NCBI RefSeq assembly: GCF_001484765.1
Contig: NZ_LLXO01000007.1
Location: 247,212-311,211, forward strand
Reading direction: 5' to 3'
From: Entomohabitans teleogrylli
GTDB lineage: Bacteria > Pseudomonadota > Gammaproteobacteria > Enterobacterales > Enterobacteriaceae
DNA: 64,000 nucleotides
The notes beneath the pieces were generated by a model. That model saw nothing but the letters and a program-made list of their open reading frames with translations. It was not told the origin of the DNA and ran no database searches. Both the position numbers and the translations under genes were made by a program. Every line of letters begins with the position of its first letter. The stretch's first letter is position 1. Shown here one piece after another: positions 8,386-17,758 of the stretch.

Positions 8386-10566
8386 ATGGCGCGTCCAGTC
8401 AACACCTCGCTGCGTAAACTCGCAGTACTGATTGCGGCTGCGGTAAGCGGCACCTCCGCTTATGCCGCAGACGGTACCGGCAAGGAAGAAACGATGGTTG
8501 TTTCCGCTTCCTCCGCCGCGCAGGAAAGCGCATGGGGCCCGGCGCCGACCATCGCCGCGAAGCGCAGCGCGACGGCAACCAAAACCGACACGCCGATTGA
8601 AAAGACCCCGCAGTCTATTTCCGTGGTGACGCGTGATGAGATGGACATGAAGCAGCCGGCCACGGTCAAAGAGGCGCTGAGCTACACCCCGGGGGTTTTT
8701 TCCACTCGCGGCAGTTCCTCGACCTATGACGTGGTCTCCATTCGCGGCTTCACCACGTCAACGACGGTTAACACCAATCAGTATCTCGACGGCATCAAGC
8801 TACAGGGCGACAACTACTCTGAAGCGTCAATCGACCCGTATTTCCTTGAGCGCGTAGAGTTGATGCGCGGCCCGACATCGGTGCTGTACGGTAAAAGCAA
8901 CCCCGGCGGTATTGTTGCGATGGTCAGCAAACGCCCGACCACCGAGCCGCTGCGTGAAATTCAGTTCAAAATGGGGACCAATAACCTGTGGCAGACCGGT
9001 TTCGACTTCAGCGATGCCATCGACGACAGCGGCGTGTGGTCTTATCGTCTGACCGGTCTTGGCCGCAGCGAGAATGCCCAGCAGGAGATGGTGAAATCGT
9101 CCCGCTATGCCATCGCCCCGTCTTTTAGCTGGCGCCCGGATGACAAAACCGATTTTACCTTCCTGAGCAACTTCCAGAGCGATCCCTATGCCGGCTATTA
9201 CGGCTGGTTGCCGAGGGAAGGTACCGTTGTGCCTTACTATGACGCCAGCGGTAAAGCGCATAAGTTGCCGACCGATTTCAATGAAGGCGAAGCCGATAAC
9301 AAAATGACCCGTCGTCAGCAGATGGTAGGTTACAGCTTCTCGCACGCTTTTGACGATACCTTTACCGTGCGCCAGAACCTGCGCTATGCCCAGGTGCACA
9401 CCCTGTACCGCTCCGTTTACGGCAATGGTTACATCGCGCCGGGTCAGATTAATCGCGCCTACGTCCGTTCAGATGAATCGCTGAACACCTTTACCGTCGA
9501 TACTCAATTGCAGTCCGATTTTGCTACTGGCGCCGTCAATCACAGCTTACTCACCGGGGTCGATTATCTGCGGATGCGTAACGATATTGACGCTGACTAC
9601 GGCTCTGCGGATGGTATTAGCATGCAGAATCCGCAGTACGGTAACCCGAACGTCAATGTCTACTTCCCGTATGCGGTGATTAACCGCCAGGAACAGACCG
9701 GACTGTACGTGCAGGATCAGGCGGAGTGGAATAGCTGGGTGCTGACCCTCGGCGGCCGCTACGACTTTGCGAAGACCTCCACCTTCACCCGCGCGAGTGC
9801 CACGACGGCGGAAGTCAACGATCAGCAGTTCACCTGGCGCGGCGGGATCAACTATCTGTTCGACAACGGCATTTCCCCGTACTTTAGCTACAGCGAATCT
9901 TTCGAACCGGTATCCGGCTCTACCAGCCAGGGCAAACCGTTCGATCCATCCCGCGGCAAGCAGTATGAGGCGGGCGTGAAATACTTGCCGAAAGATATGC
10001 CAGTCTCGGTAACCGCGGCAGTATATCAACTGACCAAAAACAAAAACCTGACTCCGGATCCGTCTAACTCGTTGTTCAGCATTCAGAGCGGCGAGATCCG
10101 TTCCCGCGGTTTTGAGCTGGAGGCGAAAGCGGCGCTGACGGCTAACATTGACGTCACGGCGTCTTACACTTTCACCGATGCTGAATATACTCACGACACG
10201 GTGTATGGCGGCAAGCGTCCGGCGGAAATTCCGCGCAATATGGCTTCTGTGTGGGCGGATTATACTTTCCATGAAACGGCGCTGAGCGGGCTGACTGTGG
10301 GTGCCGGAGCGCGCTATGTCGGCTCTACCTCCAGCTTCTACACCACCGGGGATAAGAACAACGAAGCCTTTAATGTCGCGAGTTATACCGTGGCGGATGC
10401 CACTATCAAGTACGATCTGGCCCGCTTTGGCCTGCCCGGTTCGTCGGTGGGGGTGAACGTTAACAACCTGTTTGACCGCGAATACGTTGCCAGTTGCTAC
10501 CGTGATTACGCGTGCTACTGGGGCGCCGAGCGTCAGGTGGTGGCGACCGCGACTTTCCGTTTCTAA
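8386..10566 (+). CDS. fhuA: TonB-dependent ferrichrome outer-membrane receptor FhuA
   Basis: FhuA is the 22-strand outer-membrane barrel that imports ferrichrome with energy from TonB. In E. coli it is also a receptor for phages T1, T5 and phi80, and for colicin M. The 726-residue precursor has a signal peptide ending AYA at residue 27, a TonB box EETMVVSA just after it, a plug domain with SVVTRDEM and RGPTSVLYGKSNPGG, and a barrel ending in the usual terminal Phe. E. coli FhuA is 747 residues. Much of the difference lies in extracellular loop 4 (about residues 342-365), which is some 18 residues shorter and lacks its cysteine pair. The C-terminal cysteine pair (SCYRDYAC) is kept. Confidence 0.95.
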   Translation: MARPVNTSLRKLAVLIAAAVSGTSAYAADGTGKEETMVVSASSAAQESAWGPAPTIAAKRSATATKTDTPIEKTPQSISVVTRDEMDMKQPATVKEALSYTPGVFSTRGSSSTYDVVSIRGFTTSTTVNTNQYLDGIKLQGDNYSEASIDPYFLERVELMRGPTSVLYGKSNPGGIVAMVSKRPTTEPLREIQFKMGTNNLWQTGFDFSDAIDDSGVWSYRLTGLGRSENAQQEMVKSSRYAIAPSFSWRPDDKTDFTFLSNFQSDPYAGYYGWLPREGTVVPYYDASGKAHKLPTDFNEGEADNKMTRRQQMVGYSFSHAFDDTFTVRQNLRYAQVHTLYRSVYGNGYIAPGQINRAYVRSDESLNTFTVDTQLQSDFATGAVNHSLLTGVDYLRMRNDIDADYGSADGISMQNPQYGNPNVNVYFPYAVINRQEQTGLYVQDQAEWNSWVLTLGGRYDFAKTSTFTRASATTAEVNDQQFTWRGGINYLFDNGISPYFSYSESFEPVSGSTSQGKPFDPSRGKQYEAGVKYLPKDMPVSVTAAVYQLTKNKNLTPDPSNSLFSIQSGEIRSRGFELEAKAALTANIDVTASYTFTDAEYTHDTVYGGKRPAEIPRNMASVWADYTFHETALSGLTVGAGARYVGSTSSFYTTGDKNNEAFNVASYTVADATIKYDLARFGLPGSSVGVNVNNLFDREYVASCYRDYACYWGAERQVVATATFRF

Positions 10567-10584
10567 GTCGTTTCTGATCAATAC

Positions 10585-10606
10585 CGGGCACGGCCAGCCG
10601 TGCCCG
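10585..10606 (+). promoter_or_regulatory. Intercistronic hairpin fhuA-fhuC
   Basis: A perfect 9-bp GC-rich stem (10585-10593 with 10598-10606, 4-nt loop) sits in the 60-nt gap between fhuA and fhuC. No T-run follows. It probably protects the fhuA mRNA 3' end and lowers expression of fhuCDB relative to the receptor. Confidence 0.55.
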
Positions 10607-10626
10607 TCTGACACGTTGGCTGGTTT

Positions 10627-11424
10627 ATGCAGGATACTCAAACTCAAACCGGAACCACCTTTCATCTTACCGATGTGACCTTTCGCGTGCCTGGCCGTAC
10701 GCTACTGCACCCGCTGACGCTGACCTTTCCGGCCGGAAAAGTGACCGGACTGATCGGCCATAATGGCTCCGGAAAATCCACGCTGTTGAAAATGTTGGGC
10801 CGTCATCAGGCGCCGTCAGGGGGACAGATTCTGTTAAACGACCAGCCGCTGAGCCGCTGGAGCAGTAAAGCCTTTGCCCGCCAGGTGGCCTATCTCCCCC
10901 AGCAGCTTCCGGCTGCGGAAGGGATGACGGTTAGTGAACTGGTGGCTATCGGCCGCTACCCGTGGCACGGCGCGCTGGGGCGTTTTGGCGCGGCGGATCG
11001 TGAAAAAGTGGCAGAGGCGATTGCGCTGGTAGGGCTAAAGCCTTATGCCCGGCGCCTGGTGGACAGTCTGTCCGGCGGCGAGCGACAGCGGGCGTGGATA
11101 GCCATGCTGGTCGCCCAGGACAGCCGCTGTCTGCTGCTGGATGAACCCACTTCGGCGCTGGATATCGCCCATCAGGTTGAAGTGCTGGCGCTGGTGCATC
11201 GTCTGAGCCAGCAGCGCGGTCTGACGGTGATTGCCGTCCTGCATGATATCAATATGGCGGCCCGCTACTGCGACCATCTGGTGGCGCTGCGCGGCGGGGA
11301 AATGATTGCCGAGGGTAGCCCGCAGGAACTGATGTCCAGCGCCACCCTTGAGCGTATTTACGGTATCCCGATGGGGATTCTGCCACACCCCGGCGGTACT
11401 GCGCCGGTAAGCTTTGTCTGGTAA
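10627..11424 (+). CDS. fhuC: Fe3+-hydroxamate ABC transporter ATPase FhuC
   Basis: FhuC is the cytoplasmic ATPase that drives import of ferrichrome, aerobactin and coprogen through FhuB. The 265-residue product is the same length as in E. coli. It shows Walker A GHNGSGKST, the Q-loop YLPQQLP, ABC signature LSGGERQ, Walker B LLLDEPTSALD and the switch His in VLHDINMA. Its stop codon TAA shares a base with the fhuD ATG (TAATG), indicating coupled translation. The operon is presumably iron-repressed through the Fur box before fhuA. Confidence 0.98.
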   Translation: MQDTQTQTGTTFHLTDVTFRVPGRTLLHPLTLTFPAGKVTGLIGHNGSGKSTLLKMLGRHQAPSGGQILLNDQPLSRWSSKAFARQVAYLPQQLPAAEGMTVSELVAIGRYPWHGALGRFGAADREKVAEAIALVGLKPYARRLVDSLSGGERQRAWIAMLVAQDSRCLLLDEPTSALDIAHQVEVLALVHRLSQQRGLTVIAVLHDINMAARYCDHLVALRGGEMIAEGSPQELMSSATLERIYGIPMGILPHPGGTAPVSFVW

Positions 11425-12320
11425 TGGGCGCTCCCTGGCAAATCTCGTTAAGCCGTCGCCGGATACTGGCGGCAATGGCGCTGTCGCCGCTACTATGGCA
11501 CGGCGCAACGGCTCAGGCGGCCACCCCGGATGCGCGGCGCATTGTGGCGCTGGAGTGGCTGCCGGTGGAACTGCTGATGGCGCTGGGCGTGACGCCGTTG
11601 GCGGTCGCCGATATCGCCAACTACCGGATGTGGGTCGGTGAACCGCAACTGCCGGAAGCAGTGATTGATGTCGGGTTACGTACGGAACCGAATCTGGAAC
11701 TGCTGACCCAGTTACGTCCCTCGCTGATCCTCTATTCTGTCGGCTACGGTCCGGCGCCGGAAAAAATTACCCGTATCGCCCCGGGAATGGGGGTGAACTT
11801 CAGCGACGGCGGCCACCCTCTGACGGTGGCGCGCCAGACGCTACAGGATCTTGGCCAGCGTCTTGGGCTGGAGTCCCGCGCTCGCCAACATCTGCTGGAA
11901 TTCGACCAGTTTATGGCGCAGATGCAGCCGCGCTTTGTCCGACGCGGCAAACGTCCGCTGTTGCTGATATCGCTACTTGATACCCGCCACGTCCTGGCGA
12001 TCGGTAAAAACAGCCTGTTCCAGCAGGTGCTGGATCAATTGGGGATCGTCAACGCCTGGCAGGGCGAAGTGAATTTCTGGGGTAGCGCGGTGGTAGGGAT
12101 TGAACGGCTGGCGGCATTTCGCGATGTCGATGTCATCTGCTTCGATCACCACAACGCATCGACCATGGCGCAGGTAGCGGCGACCCCGCTGTGGCAGGCG
12201 ATGCCCTTTGTGCGTCAGGGGCGGCTGCGCCAGGCGCCGCCGGTGTGGTTTTACGGCGCGACGCTGTCCGCGATGCATTTCTGCCGCATCCTCGATAATA
12301 CGCTGGGGAATCCGGCATGA
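11424..12320 (+). CDS. fhuD: Fe3+-hydroxamate periplasmic binding protein FhuD
   Basis: FhuD binds hydroxamate siderophores in the periplasm and hands them to FhuB. The 298-residue precursor begins with a twin-arginine signal (SLSRRRILAAMALS) ending at AQA near residue 32, as in E. coli FhuD. A TroA-like two-lobe binding domain follows, with the lobe-start block RRIVALEWLPVELLMALG. It overlaps fhuC by one base and fhuB by four (ATGA at 12317-12320). Confidence 0.97.
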   Translation: MGAPWQISLSRRRILAAMALSPLLWHGATAQAATPDARRIVALEWLPVELLMALGVTPLAVADIANYRMWVGEPQLPEAVIDVGLRTEPNLELLTQLRPSLILYSVGYGPAPEKITRIAPGMGVNFSDGGHPLTVARQTLQDLGQRLGLESRARQHLLEFDQFMAQMQPRFVRRGKRPLLLISLLDTRHVLAIGKNSLFQQVLDQLGIVNAWQGEVNFWGSAVVGIERLAAFRDVDVICFDHHNASTMAQVAATPLWQAMPFVRQGRLRQAPPVWFYGATLSAMHFCRILDNTLGNPA

Positions 12321-14302
12321 CGCTGAAAAAAATCGCCCTGCCGGTTATCCTGCTGCTGACCCTGTTCTGCGGCGCGTTGGCGCTTTCGCTGTATAACTTA
12401 CGTATGGTATTGCCGCCTGGCGACTGGCTTATGGCCTGGCGGCAGCCGAATGTTGATGTGGTGGAGCAGATGCTGTTTCACTACAGCGCGTTACCGCGTC
12501 TGGCGATCGCTCTGCTGGTCGGCTCCGGCCTCGGGCTGGCCGGGGTGCTGTTTCAACAGGTGCTGCGCAATCCGCTGGCGGAACCCACCACCCTGGGGGT
12601 GTCCACCGGCGCTCAGCTCGGCATCACCGTCGCCACTCTGTGGGCGCTACCGGGGGGCTGGGCTACTCAGCAGTTTGCCGCGCTGGCCGGTGCGGCCATG
12701 GTCGGGGTGCTGGTGTTTGGCGTGGCGTGGGGGAAACGGCTATCGCCGGTGACGCTGATCCTTGCCGGTCTGGTGCTCAGCCTGTACTGCGGAGCGGTAA
12801 ACCAGTTACTGGCGATTTTTCATCACGATCAACTGCAGGCCACGTTCCTGTGGAGCACCGGGAGTCTGAATCAGAGCGACTGGAATGTGGTAGAGAGCGT
12901 CTGGCCGCGCCTGCTCGGCGGTGTACTGTTGACGCTGTTGTTGCTGCGTCCGCTGACGCTGATGGGGCTGGATGATGGCGTGGCGCGCAATCTTGGGCTG
13001 GCGCTGTCGGCGGCGCGCGTGGCCTCGCTGGCGCTGGCGATTTTTATCAGCGCCGTGCTGGTGAACGCGGTAGGGATTATCGGCTTTATTGGCCTGTTCG
13101 CGCCGCTGCTGGCGCGGATGCTTGGCGCGCGTCGACTACCGGCGCGCATGGCGCTGTCGGCCCTGCTCGGGGCGCTGATTCTGTGGTTTTCCGATCAGTG
13201 GGTTATCTGGCTGGCGGCGGTATGGCGCGAGATTTCTACCGGAACGGTCACGGCGCTGCTTGGCGCGCCGTTGCTGCTCTGGCTGCTGCCGCGTTTGCGC
13301 ACCCTGAGCGCGCCGTCACTCAATGCCGGTGAAATGGTGCGCGCGGAGCGCCAGCGGGTGTTGCTCTGGGCGCTGCTCGGGCTGGGTATTTTGCTGCTGA
13401 TTCTGGCTGGGGCGCTGATCTTCGGGCGCGATGCCGCTGGCTGGCGCTGGGCCGGCGGGACGATGCTCACTGAGCTGTGGCCCTTGCGCTGGCCGCGCGT
13501 GGCGGCGGCCCTCAGCGCCGGTATGATGCTGGCGGTAGCGGGATGCATTATCCAGCGTCTGACCGGCAATGGGATGGCCAGCCCGGAAGTTCTCGGGATC
13601 AGCTCTGGCGCGGCATTCGGCGTGGTGATTATGCTGTTTATTGTCCCGGGCGACGCGTTTGGCTGGCTGCTGCCCGCCGGCAGTCTCGGCGCTGCGCTGA
13701 CGCTGTTGATGATTATGCTGGCCGCCGGTCGTGGCGGATTTTCTCCCCAGCGTATGCTGCTGGCCGGGATGGCGCTCAGCACGGCCTTCACAATGTTGTT
13801 GATGTTGCTGATGGCCAGCGGCGATCCGCGGATGGCGAAATTGCTGACCTGGATTTCCGGTTCAACCTATAACGTCAGTGCTCAGCAGGCCGTACGTACG
13901 CTGGCGTTAATGGTGGTGTTGCTGGCGGTAACGCCGCTGTTCCAGCGCTGGCTGGCGATTCTGCCGTTGGGCGGCGCCAGCGCGCGGGCGATCGGCATTC
14001 CGTTGAATACGGCGCGGCTGTCGCTGCTGGCGCTGGCATCGGTACTCACTGCGCTGGCGACCCTGACGGTAGGACCGCTCAGTTTTGTGGGGCTAATGGC
14101 GCCACATATCACCCGGATGCTCGGTTTCCGGCGCGCGCTGCCGCAACTGGTGATGGCGGCATTGATCGGCGGTATGTTGATGGTGGTCGCGGACTGGTGT
14201 GGTCGGATGGTGCTGTTTCCGTTCCAGATCCCGGCAGGGCTGCTGGCGACCTTTATCGGCGCGCCGTACTTCATCTTTTTACTGCGACGCCAGGGGCGCT
14301 GA
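12317..14302 (+). CDS. fhuB: Fe3+-hydroxamate permease FhuB (fused two-half permease)
   Basis: FhuB is the inner-membrane channel of the Fhu importer. Unlike most FecCD-family permeases, it is a tandem fusion of two halves in one chain. At 661 residues this copy is full length. Both halves carry the family block that contacts FhuC (NPLAEPTTLGVSTGA near residue 85, and MASPEVLGISSGAAFG near residue 420) and the PHITRMLG-type motif toward the end. Many hydrophobic segments run through the chain. The start overlaps fhuD by ATGA. It ends 41 nt before hemL, which is convergent. Confidence 0.97.
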   Translation: MTLKKIALPVILLLTLFCGALALSLYNLRMVLPPGDWLMAWRQPNVDVVEQMLFHYSALPRLAIALLVGSGLGLAGVLFQQVLRNPLAEPTTLGVSTGAQLGITVATLWALPGGWATQQFAALAGAAMVGVLVFGVAWGKRLSPVTLILAGLVLSLYCGAVNQLLAIFHHDQLQATFLWSTGSLNQSDWNVVESVWPRLLGGVLLTLLLLRPLTLMGLDDGVARNLGLALSAARVASLALAIFISAVLVNAVGIIGFIGLFAPLLARMLGARRLPARMALSALLGALILWFSDQWVIWLAAVWREISTGTVTALLGAPLLLWLLPRLRTLSAPSLNAGEMVRAERQRVLLWALLGLGILLLILAGALIFGRDAAGWRWAGGTMLTELWPLRWPRVAAALSAGMMLAVAGCIIQRLTGNGMASPEVLGISSGAAFGVVIMLFIVPGDAFGWLLPAGSLGAALTLLMIMLAAGRGGFSPQRMLLAGMALSTAFTMLLMLLMASGDPRMAKLLTWISGSTYNVSAQQAVRTLALMVVLLAVTPLFQRWLAILPLGGASARAIGIPLNTARLSLLALASVLTALATLTVGPLSFVGLMAPHITRMLGFRRALPQLVMAALIGGMLMVVADWCGRMVLFPFQIPAGLLATFIGAPYFIFLLRRQGR

Positions 14303-14311
14303 GTGGAGAAT

Positions 14312-14335
14312 CGCGCTCTCCGGGCGGAGAGCGCG
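14312..14335. terminator. Bidirectional hairpin between fhuB and hemL
   Basis: A perfect 10-bp GC-rich inverted repeat (14312-14321 with 14326-14335, loop GGGC) lies in the 40-nt gap of two convergent genes. T-runs are weak on both sides, but the position suits a shared terminator. Confidence 0.7.
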
Positions 14336-14342
14336 TTACGGA

Positions 14343-15623
14343 TTACAGCTGTGCGAAGGCCCGGCGGGCGGCGGCGATGGTGTTCTCGATGTCTTCTTCG
14401 CTGTGAGCGATAGACATAAAACCGGCCTCAAAAGCGGACGGCGCCAGGTATACGCCTTCTTTCAGCATCAGGTGGAAGAAACGCTTAAAGCGCTCCACAT
14501 CGCAGGCCACCACGTCCTGATAACAGGTGACGCTGGCGGCGGCGGTAAAGAACAGACCAAACATACCGCCGACATGGTTGACCACCAGGGGAATCCCCGC
14601 CTGTTCTGCGGCTTCCAGTAGCCCGCTGGCCAGTTTATCCGTTAGTTCCGTCAGGGTTTCATGGACCCCGGGCTGCGCAACCTGAGTCAGGCAGGCGTAG
14701 CCGGCGGCCATGGCTATCGGGTTACCGGACAGCGTACCGGCCTGGTAGACCGGACCGGTGGGAGCCAGCGCTTCCATCACATCGCGACGGCCGCCAAACG
14801 CACCTACCGGCATCCCGCCACCAATGATTTTGCCCAGGCAGGTGAGATCCGGTGTTACGCCATACCAGGACTGGGCGCCAGCCAGCGCGACCCGGAAACC
14901 GGTCATCACCTCATCAATAATCAGCAGCGCGCCGAACTCATCGCACAGGGCGCGCAGGCCGGGCAGAAAGTCCGGCTGCGGTGGAACGCAGTTCATATTG
15001 CCAGCCACCGGCTCGACGATGATACAGGCGATGTCGGCGGGATATTGTTCAAATGCCGCGCGCACTGAAGCCAAATCGTTATAGGTACAGGTCAGAGTAT
15101 GTCTGGCGAAATCCGCCGGTACCCCTGGAGAGTTGGGCTGACCAAGAGTTAGCGCTCCGGAACCGGCCTTAACCAGCAGGCAGTCGGCGTGGCCGTGGTA
15201 GCAGCCTTCGAATTTAATGATTTTGTCGCGGCCGGTGAAGCCGCGCGCCAGGCGGATGGCGCTCATGGTGGCTTCGGTACCGGAGTTTACCATTCGTACC
15301 ATGTCCATGGTGGGCACCAGTTCGGTGACCAGTTCGGCCATTTTGACTTCCATTTCGGTCGGCGCGCCGAAGCTCAGGCCGCGCTCCGCGGCTTCAACCA
15401 CCGCGCTGCGAATGGTGGGATTATTGTGGCCAAGTACCATCGGACCCCAGGAACCGACATAGTCGATATAGGCTTTCCCATCCACATCATAGAGGTAAGC
15501 GCCATCGGCACGCTCAATGAACAGCGGGACGCCGCCCACGCCGGTAAAAGCGCGTACCGGCGAATTAACGCCGCCAGGGATCAGTTCCCGGGCTGCCGCG
15601 TACAGATTTTCTGACTTACTCAT
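14343..15623 (-). CDS. hemL: Glutamate-1-semialdehyde 2,1-aminomutase
   Basis: HemL is a PLP enzyme that converts glutamate-1-semialdehyde to 5-aminolevulinate, the second step of the C5 haem pathway after HemA. The 426 residues match E. coli length. I see GVNSPVRAF at the N-terminus, the PLP-phosphate region [15 protein letters not shown], the [10 protein letters not shown] aspartate motif, and the catalytic lysine in [17 protein letters not shown]. It stands alone, convergent with fhuB and divergent from clcA. A 193-nt gap upstream holds its promoter. Confidence 0.98.
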   Translation of the reverse strand: MSKSENLYAAARELIPGGVNSPVRAFTGVGGVPLFIERADGAYLYDVDGKAYIDYVGSWGPMVLGHNNPTIRSAVVEAAERGLSFGAPTEMEVKMAELVTELVPTMDMVRMVNSGTEATMSAIRLARGFTGRDKIIKFEGCYHGHADCLLVKAGSGALTLGQPNSPGVPADFARHTLTCTYNDLASVRAAFEQYPADIACIIVEPVAGNMNCVPPQPDFLPGLRALCDEFGALLIIDEVMTGFRVALAGAQSWYGVTPDLTCLGKIIGGGMPVGAFGGRRDVMEALAPTGPVYQAGTLSGNPIAMAAGYACLTQVAQPGVHETLTELTDKLASGLLEAAEQAGIPLVVNHVGGMFGLFFTAAASVTCYQDVVACDVERFKRFFHLMLKEGVYLAPSAFEAGFMSIAHSEEDIENTIAAARRAFAQL

Positions 15624-15816
15624 GAATCGGCTCCTGATTCGTGGAATGAAACACAGCGGACTATTCTAAGTTATTCCTTCCGGGTTATGAAACTTTTGCC
15701 CGCCGACGCGCGCTTCGCGATGTTGCGGTATGAATAGGCGGCGGATTTTTCACGCGACGGATGGCGGCGTGGCGGGTAAAATGCCCGAACTATTTGTATG
15801 ATTAATTAATGTTGAG

Positions 15817-17229
15817 ATGATGAATTCAGGTTCTCCTTCATTTGAGGCCCGACAGGTTATCCGCTTGCGTCGCGGCGATGTGATTCGGCGTATTATCCGC
15901 CGCGATAAAACGCCGATAGCGATTCTGCTGATGGCGGCGCTGGTGGGTTCGGTGGCCGGTCTGGTCGGCGTGGCGTTCGAAAAGGCGGTAAACCAGGTCC
16001 AGTATCTGCGTATGGATGCGCTGGCCGGCGTCGCCAGTCACGGTTGGCTGCTCTGGCCGCTGGCCTTTCTGCTCTCCGCGGTGCTGGCCGCGCTGGGATA
16101 TTTTCTGGTGCGCCGCTTTGCGCCTGAGGCTGGTGGGTCCGGTATCCCGGAGATTGAAGGCGCGCTGGAGGAGCTACGACCGGTGCGCTGGTGGCGGGTG
16201 ATTCCGGTGAAATTTATTGGCGGCATGGGCACTCTCGGGGCCGGGATGGTGCTGGGGCGTGAAGGTCCGACGGTACAACTGGGTGGCAATATTGGCCGGA
16301 TGATGCTTGATATTTTCCGGATGCGCGGCGCGGAGGCGCGTCATACTCTACTGGCAACCGGCGCGGCGGCGGGACTGTCGGCGGCGTTTAATGCGCCGCT
16401 GGCGGGAATTTTATTCATTATTGAAGAGATGCGTCCGCAGTTTCGCTACAACCTGATCTCCATTAAAGCGGTCTTTACCGGTGTGATCATGTCGAGCGTG
16501 GTATTTCGCATTTTCAATGGCGAAGGTGCGGTAATTGAGGTGGGGAAACTGGCGAATGCGCCGCTGGAAACCCTGTGGCTGTATCTGCTGCTCGGCATGA
16601 TTTTCGGCATTGTCGGGCCGCTGTTTAATTTTCTGGTCCTGCGTACTCAGGATATGTTCGCCCGCCTGCACGGCGGCTCGCTCAAAAAATGGGTGTTGAT
16701 CGGCGCGTTGCTGGGTGGGATGTGCGGGATACTGGCGTTAATTGAGCCCGCCGCCGCCGGGGGCGGCTTTGACCTGATCCCCATCGCCGCTGCCGGGAAT
16801 TATACGGTCGGACTGCTGCTGTTTATTTTCATCGCCCGGGTGGTGACCACGCTACTGTGTTTTTCCTCCGGTGCGCCAGGGGGGATCTTTGCGCCGATGC
16901 TGGCGCTTGGCACCCTGCTGGGCACCGCCTTCGGCATGGCCTGCGCGGTCTGGTTTCCGGCGTATCATCTACAGGCCGGGACGTTTGCTATTGCCGGTAT
17001 GGGGGCGCTGTTCGCCGCTTCAGTTCGCGCGCCGCTGACCGGTATCGTACTGGTGCTGGAGATGACCGACAATTACCAGCTCATTTTGCCAATGATCATT
17101 ACTTGCCTGGGGGCGACACTACTGGCCCAGTTTTTGGGCGGAAAACCGCTTTATGCTTCGATACTTGCCCGCACGCTGGCGCAGCAGGAGGCGCAGGGGC
17201 GTCCGGCGGGGGAAGGGCAGAATACTTGA
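15817..17229 (+). CDS. clcA: H+/Cl- exchange transporter ClcA
   Basis: ClcA is an inner-membrane 2 Cl-/1 H+ antiporter that helps survive extreme acid. In the 470 residues the selectivity-filter sequences are all present: GGSGIPE (Ser about 108), GREGPT with gating Glu about 149, IIEEMRPQ with internal proton Glu about 204, [11 protein letters not shown], and the coordinating Tyr in KPLY near 446. The start is one of two adjacent ATGs (15817 or 15820); neither has a strong Shine-Dalgarno sequence. E. coli ClcA is 473 residues. The protein fits the acid-resistance theme shared with ldcC, although they are unlinked. Confidence 0.96.
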   Translation: MMNSGSPSFEARQVIRLRRGDVIRRIIRRDKTPIAILLMAALVGSVAGLVGVAFEKAVNQVQYLRMDALAGVASHGWLLWPLAFLLSAVLAALGYFLVRRFAPEAGGSGIPEIEGALEELRPVRWWRVIPVKFIGGMGTLGAGMVLGREGPTVQLGGNIGRMMLDIFRMRGAEARHTLLATGAAAGLSAAFNAPLAGILFIIEEMRPQFRYNLISIKAVFTGVIMSSVVFRIFNGEGAVIEVGKLANAPLETLWLYLLLGMIFGIVGPLFNFLVLRTQDMFARLHGGSLKKWVLIGALLGGMCGILALIEPAAAGGGFDLIPIAAAGNYTVGLLLFIFIARVVTTLLCFSSGAPGGIFAPMLALGTLLGTAFGMACAVWFPAYHLQAGTFAIAGMGALFAASVRAPLTGIVLVLEMTDNYQLILPMIITCLGATLLAQFLGGKPLYASILARTLAQQEAQGRPAGEGQNT

Positions 17230-17239
17230 ACGTTTTACC

Positions 17240-17277
17240 AGGGTATTAGATAATGACCCTAAATGTCGGGTTATACT
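17240..17277 (+). promoter_or_regulatory. erpA promoter region with nested palindromes
   Basis: A -10-like TATACT (17272-17277) has no good -35. Instead it is overlapped by an imperfect inverted repeat AGGGTATT/AATGACCCT (17240-17260) and a second one, ACCC/GGGT (17257-17272). E. coli erpA is controlled by the Fe-S regulator IscR, so an IscR-type operator is a reasonable reading, but the match to its consensus is not convincing by eye. Confidence 0.4.
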
Positions 17278-17359
17278 CTCCATCTTCTCGTCTGCCTGTG
17301 GGCAGCCTGAAGGAGCCTGAGTTGCGGTTGACCCGCTGATTCATCGTTGGGAGCAAAAA

Positions 17360-17704
17360 ATGAGTGATGATGTCGTGCTGCCGTTGCAGTTTACCGATGC
17401 GGCGGCCAGTAAAGTAAAAAGCCTGATCGCTGACGAAGAAAACCCTGATCTGAAGCTGCGCGTCTACATCACAGGGGGCGGTTGCAGCGGCTTCCAGTAT
17501 GGTTTTACCTTTGACGATCAGATTAACGAAGGCGATATGACCATTGAGAAGCAAGGCGTCGCGCTGGTAGTCGATCCGATGAGCCTGCAGTATCTGGTGG
17601 GCGGCGCAGTGGATTACACCGAAGGGCTGGAAGGATCGCGCTTTGTGGTCAACAACCCTAACGCCAAAAGCACTTGCGGCTGCGGTTCGTCGTTCAGTAT
17701 TTGA
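17360..17704 (+). CDS. erpA: Iron-sulfur cluster insertion protein ErpA
   Basis: ErpA is an A-type carrier that delivers [2Fe-2S]/[4Fe-4S] clusters to apoproteins such as the isoprenoid enzymes IspG and IspH. The product has 114 residues, as in E. coli. The three cluster cysteines are visible at 42 (GGGCSGF), 106 and 108 (TCGCGSS). A 130-nt upstream region contains the candidate operator and a small GC-rich hairpin around 17288-17305. The start follows GGGAGC. It is separated from the convergent yadS by a shared terminator. Confidence 0.98.
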   Translation: MSDDVVLPLQFTDAAASKVKSLIADEENPDLKLRVYITGGGCSGFQYGFTFDDQINEGDMTIEKQGVALVVDPMSLQYLVGGAVDYTEGLEGSRFVVNNPNAKSTCGCGSSFSI

Positions 17705-17722
17705 GTCTGTTTGCTATGCGGG

Positions 17723-17753
17723 AAAAGCCGTGCTCTGCCAGTACGGCTTTTTT
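17723..17753. terminator. Bidirectional terminator between erpA and yadS
   Basis: Arms AAAAGCCGT (17723-17731) and ACGGCTTTT (17743-17751) flank an 11-nt loop. Ts follow on the plus side, and the A-rich left arm gives Ts on the minus side, so both converging genes can end here. Confidence 0.85.
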
Positions 17754-17758
17754 GTTGG

